Source: Casuarina equisetifolia (taxonomy: Eukaryota > Streptophyta > Magnoliopsida > Fagales > Casuarinaceae). From it: a stretch of DNA of 64,000 nt. The notes beneath the pieces were generated by a model that was not told the DNA's origin, made no database searches, and worked only from the letters and a program-made list of their open reading frames with translations. The stretch covers positions 4,905,501-4,969,500 of the forward strand of contig CM052361.1 of NCBI GenBank assembly GCA_028551475.1, given 5' to 3'. Made by a program: the position numbers and the translations under genes. Of the stretch, positions 59,756 through 64,000 are shown one piece after another. Each line of letters begins with the position of its first letter. The stretch's first letter is position 1.

Positions 59756-60535
59756 ACCAAAAATAAGTACTAAATATATGTTACTAATGAGAGCCATATC
59801 CGAAGGCACAAACACTTATTGTTCATTGGACGTTTCTTTGGGGCAGAGTGGAAGATGTGTGATTCATAGATTCATAGTCTTGGAAGATCAAGAGCATTAG
59901 ATGTCTCGACAAATGCTTTGGTCCAGATCTTTAGTCCCGTGACCCAAATCAACCACCCTTTCATGCACGAGAAGTTGTAGTGACTCAATTGTCGAAGGCT
60001 TAAGACAAAGTCAAGCCCTCCACACACGGCAGCGTGGAAGATCACGTAAACCATAGCCGTGGAAGGCACAACGCACTAATGCCCCGTCCCGCACGTTACT
60101 CAAAGACTGAAGTAAACGACCTCCTTTAGGCATAGAAACAGCAATGGGACCATAGTTATGACAGACTGAGAGAGATAGATGTAACATCACAATCTTTGGC
60201 GTGAAGACTCAAATCAACCACTCTTTTAGGCCTAGAAATTTTAGTGCTTAAAACAAAGTCCAGCCCTCCCCACACGCCATGGCTGACTTTGATCCGAAGA
60301 CTCAAATCAACAGCCCTACTTTGTTAGAAAATTGATAGTGACTTACTGGCCTCCCCAAATAACGTCGTGATTGTTACGTTGATTGTCGTTGTGGAAGATG
60401 AAGACCTCTCAACGATTCACACGGTCTTTGCGATCGGCCATAGATTCCTTTGAGATAAGTTCCTCAAAAGTCCTTAGTTTCAAGGGAGTTAGAAAATCCT
60501 AGTATTCTTCATTGAACCTTAGTATATCGTTAAAT
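59756..60535 (-). repeat. Spacer modules before the second gap
   Basis: Several module copies, with a minus-strand core near 60077 and the CCCTCCCCACACG partner motif near 60264. Layout matches 49180-49800 closely. No gene supported. Confidence 0.6.
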
Positions 60536-60557
60536 TTTTCAAAAGAAATAACCAAAC

Positions 60558-60736
60558 ATGGTGTCTAGAAAAGCACTTGGAAATGGTAATTACAATGGAA
60601 AAACTTCTCCCGGAAAACGTAACAGCGGCGGAAAAATGGAAGAAGGTAAGAGTAGGAGTAGGCTGTATTTTTCATTGTCTACAATTACCAATGAAATTAT
60701 CCATTTATACAAAACAATTACACACGTAATTCTATA
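60558..60736 (+). CDS. Short basic ORF of unknown function, copy e, open into the gap
   Basis: ATG at 60558 reads MVSRKALGNGNYNGKTSPGK, then RNSGGKMEEG, with the donor-like AGAAGGTAAGAG intact. Without splicing the frame stays open to the gap edge at 60736, so its end is unknown. It differs most from the others after the conserved part. Low certainty that it is expressed. Confidence 0.28.
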
Positions 60737-61236
60737 NNNNNNNNNNNNNNNNNNNNNNNNNNNNNNNNNNNNNNNNNNNNNNNNNNNNNNNNNNNNNNNN
60801 NNNNNNNNNNNNNNNNNNNNNNNNNNNNNNNNNNNNNNNNNNNNNNNNNNNNNNNNNNNNNNNNNNNNNNNNNNNNNNNNNNNNNNNNNNNNNNNNNNNN
60901 NNNNNNNNNNNNNNNNNNNNNNNNNNNNNNNNNNNNNNNNNNNNNNNNNNNNNNNNNNNNNNNNNNNNNNNNNNNNNNNNNNNNNNNNNNNNNNNNNNNN
61001 NNNNNNNNNNNNNNNNNNNNNNNNNNNNNNNNNNNNNNNNNNNNNNNNNNNNNNNNNNNNNNNNNNNNNNNNNNNNNNNNNNNNNNNNNNNNNNNNNNNN
61101 NNNNNNNNNNNNNNNNNNNNNNNNNNNNNNNNNNNNNNNNNNNNNNNNNNNNNNNNNNNNNNNNNNNNNNNNNNNNNNNNNNNNNNNNNNNNNNNNNNNN
61201 NNNNNNNNNNNNNNNNNNNNNNNNNNNNNNNNNNNN
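60737..61236. other. Assembly gap of exactly 500 N
   Basis: Second 500-N placeholder. The sequence left of it ends in TTCTATA, the base-exact predecessor of the ATCCTATA that begins the middle piece at 16321. The sequence right of it is an inverted copy of the copia element. Confidence 0.99.
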
Positions 61237-64000
61237 TTTTTCTTATTTATTTTGGTTAGTTTACCTCTACAACAGTCTACACAAACCTCTAGATCATTAT
61301 TAAGAGCAGGTAAAATATTGGATTTGATCAACCTATCTATGACCAAGTCTTTTGTGCCACAATGTGTAAGACAAGTCCTTAGTCAAAGGTCTTTTGGAAA
61401 CATTTTTATCAACAGTAGAAGCAACATAAATTTCATGTGGAGATAAAACCAATTGTAGAGCCTATGCACAGTGGCAGAGGTGTCCCAAACAGAGTCCCTC
61501 ATAGTAGATTTTACGCACCCCCTCTCAAGGCATGCAACCACACGGGTCATAACATAATTCCCAATCAAATTTACATTACAAAATATTGTCACAACTGTGT
61601 TCTTAAATTCAAATACATATTCAGAACTATCAAGTACAGAAAAAGAAACCAAATTTCGTCTAAATGACAGTACATGAAAAGTTTTACATAAGATCATCTT
61701 AAAAAAAACACTATCCAAAAGAAGGATGACATCTCCAACAAAATCCACTTCTACTTTCAGGTTGTTCCAACATAAAGGTATTTTTCATCAAGGTTTAGCT
61801 TCCTCCTGTTTCTGAATTCTTTTACCTTGACGATTAGCTAACCATTTCTTAAACTTATGGCAGTCTTTCCTCATATGTCTCATTTTCATGCAGAATAAAC
61901 ATTGAATATTCCTCATGTTCACTGCCAACCTGTTATTAGAAGATCTTAGGACCGTGTTATTAGGCTGAGTAACTTTTTGTTCCCTTTGAGGCGGATTTAA
62001 GTGTCTTTTTCCTTTATCAGAACTAAAAGCTTGAGAAAACAAAACTGAATGAGAATTTTCATTTTTCAACTTATTATCTTCAGCTATAAGCTTCTCTATA
62101 AGATCATCAGCAGTCCAATCCTGCAAATTGTTGTTATAAGTTGTCTTGATAATGGTATACTCAGCAGGAAAGCTAATTAAAGCTTGATGCACAATACTCT
62201 ACTCAGAAAATACCATTCCTAAAGCCTTAAGCCTCATCTGATATTGTACCATCCTCATAATATAATCTCGGATATTTTCAATTCCATTATACCTCATGCT
62301 AAAAAGAACTTGCATCAAGGAACTTATCTCAACATGAGAAGACATTATGTTGCGTTGTGAAACAGCCTTAAAAAATTCTTTAGCTGTGCATTCTTCAGGA
62401 TAATCACACTTAAGGTGTTCCTGGATAGTCCTCTTCATGGTCAGAAGACAAAACTTATTGCATCTTTCCCATTTAGCATAGTGGAGCCTCTGCTCTTCAG
62501 TACTCTCTGGATTCAAATCAGCAGGCTTATCCATCTTGAGAGCACTTTCAATCTCTGCTGCTTCCATAGCAAATAAAATATCTTCCTTCCACTTCTTATA
62601 ATTTGCACAAGTAAGAACCTCAACATTAACTTGAGCATTGTTTATAGAAAAGGTGACTGACAAAAACGATGCAAAAATTAGCATCTAGTGAGTAAACCAA
62701 ATGAGAGCTTACATCATCATTCAAACACCTTTGGGTTAAATGAATGGCACAAAATTGTAACACCCTTAACATAGTAGTAATCATGAGCCAATACCACACG
62801 CTCATAGTCCACCACCTTTGGGTGTATAGACTACTTAAATAAGCAAAACTCACAGATACAAACTATGTTACTCTTCAAATTCCAATACATAGTCACCTCC
62901 ATTGGGAGTATAACCATACACTAAAACCGAAGATATCCAACTTCTGCACAAAATTGAAATCCCATAACTCAATCAAGTTATGTCACTTTTGTAGTCACAA
63001 CCCAACTAAATCATGAGACCCAATTGTACCGCGGATTTAAATCAAAATATTACTCACTTCAAAATATGTAATTCAAATCACAAATTGACGAGGGGCATTC
63101 GTCATTGAATTACACAAAATAACAACAACCAAGTGTTACACAAATAACATACTATTTATTCAAAAATATGTGTGTAATTAAATTGTATGCAATTCTTTAT
63201 GGTATAATTTATGCTAAATCAAAAATGCATATAACAAAATTACCATACCAAATGTGTGAAACAAAAATGCACATCACACATATAAATTTATTGTATAAAA
63301 AATAATAAATTTCAAATAAAATTTAACTTGGTCAACGGTCAAACAATACTCGTGAACAGTACTTATAAACCGTACCGTATGAATAGAAACAGTACCGTAA
63401 ATAGTACCAACGTATAGTACCCGTCAACATTGATTCAAACAGTGTTTTCACACAGTACCTAAACAGTTATGTACAATACCAAAACAATACTTAAACAGTG
63501 ATGAACAGTGTCATCTTATTCCTTAAAACGGGTCATAACATACCCGTTTTCCTTTTCGGCGGGTTTACACCGATTTGAGCCATTTCTTGGCCATTTCTGG
63601 TAACACTAAAGTTACCAAAACATAGATCAGACCACCACGAATCTATGGATACCGGATTTTATGCAAAAATCTGTCCAATAAGAGAGAGATCTTGATTTCT
63701 CTCTTCGGCCAAGAATGAATAGTACTGATGAACAGTACCCGTGAGGTCAAAAACATCTCTGAAAGTGGCCAAATGAGATGTCAACGGACTCCTGAGAGTT
63801 TGAGGATCACATATCCGGTGTTTGTTTTGAAAAATACCCACCGGTTTGTCTTGAATCAAGATTTGAAATTTCTGATTTATATAAAATGTAAAAAACTCGT
63901 TTTTAAAACTCTTTTTTCAACCCAAATTAATGCAGACAACTCCGATACCAATTGTAGGAAAGAGCTTTGTCTCAAACGAGACTCAAACCAGGATCTAACA
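61237..64000 (-). mobile_element. Partial copia element, inverted near-identical copy of 28274-31037
   Basis: Coordinates pair with the first element by summing to 92274 over the whole stretch, with no indel seen and one mismatch noticed (61418 against 30856). It contains, on the minus strand, the end of the 5' LTR, the PBS, the TACTGTT-rich leader, gag with the same internal TAG (62199-62684 and 61788-62192) and the start of the pre-integrase region. It begins at the gap edge and runs off the window end. The shared gag stop shows the copies derive from one insertion and not from two separate ones. Confidence 0.9.

Noticed and set aside
60732..61346. Open frames of more than 200 codons on both strands
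   Set aside because: Both cross the second 500-N gap and contain no coding signal beyond it, apart from the short basic ORF listed separately.

Overview
The window looks like nuclear DNA of a flowering plant, probably a eudicot. It is AT-rich, with intronless LRR receptor-like protein (RLP) genes, a Ty1/copia LTR retrotransposon with a tRNA-Met type primer binding site, and long non-coding spacers full of repeats. The species cannot be named from the sequence. Two runs of exactly 500 N (15821-16320 and 60737-61236) split the window into three assembled pieces.

Layout. Five RLP units are present, each an RLP followed about 1 kb downstream by a second, heavily decayed RLP relic in the same orientation. 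Units 1 and 2 point right: RLP 1-1072 with relic 2067-3475, and RLP 9250-12017 with relic 13005-14599. Units 3, 4 and 5 point left: RLP 24657-20781 with relic 19766-18351, RLP 42827-39841 with relic 38853-37259, and RLP 55801-53042 with relic 52235-51292. Only 53042-55801 is an uninterrupted full-length gene (919 aa: signal peptide, LRRNT, about 25 LRRs, island, four LRRs, one TM segment, short tail, no kinase). Units 2 and 4 share the same one-base deletion. Unit 3 has several stops and a 0.9-kb copia RT/RNase H fragment inside it. Unit 1 is cut by the window edge and frameshifted.

Mobile DNA. A complete but decayed copia element lies at 27663-33851 (LTRs of 659 and 682 bp, TSD TATGG). Its 5' half recurs inverted at 61237-64000 with one mismatch noticed.

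Spacers. The DNA upstream of the RLPs carries a dispersed, partly tandem module of about 125-170 bp with the core GGGGCATTAATGC. There is also a GC-richer block, seen five times, holding a short basic reading frame that in several copies ends at a splice-donor-like sequence.

Main observations. (a) The first piece (1-15820) is collinear, inverted, with 36038-54123, and 5351 bp appear identical up to the gap edge. The third piece is likewise an inverted copy of 28274-31037. Uncollapsed haplotypes or false duplication are the simplest explanation. (b) The two ends of the middle piece abut exactly on the repeat-unit coordinate, as expected for a linearised circular graph component or a tandem array. 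(c) The unit 4 RLP is a mosaic, unit 5-like at its 5' end, unit 3-like in three extra LRRs and unit 2-identical at its 3' end. RLPs of this architecture are cell-surface immune receptors in the families studied; ligand and specificity here are unknown.
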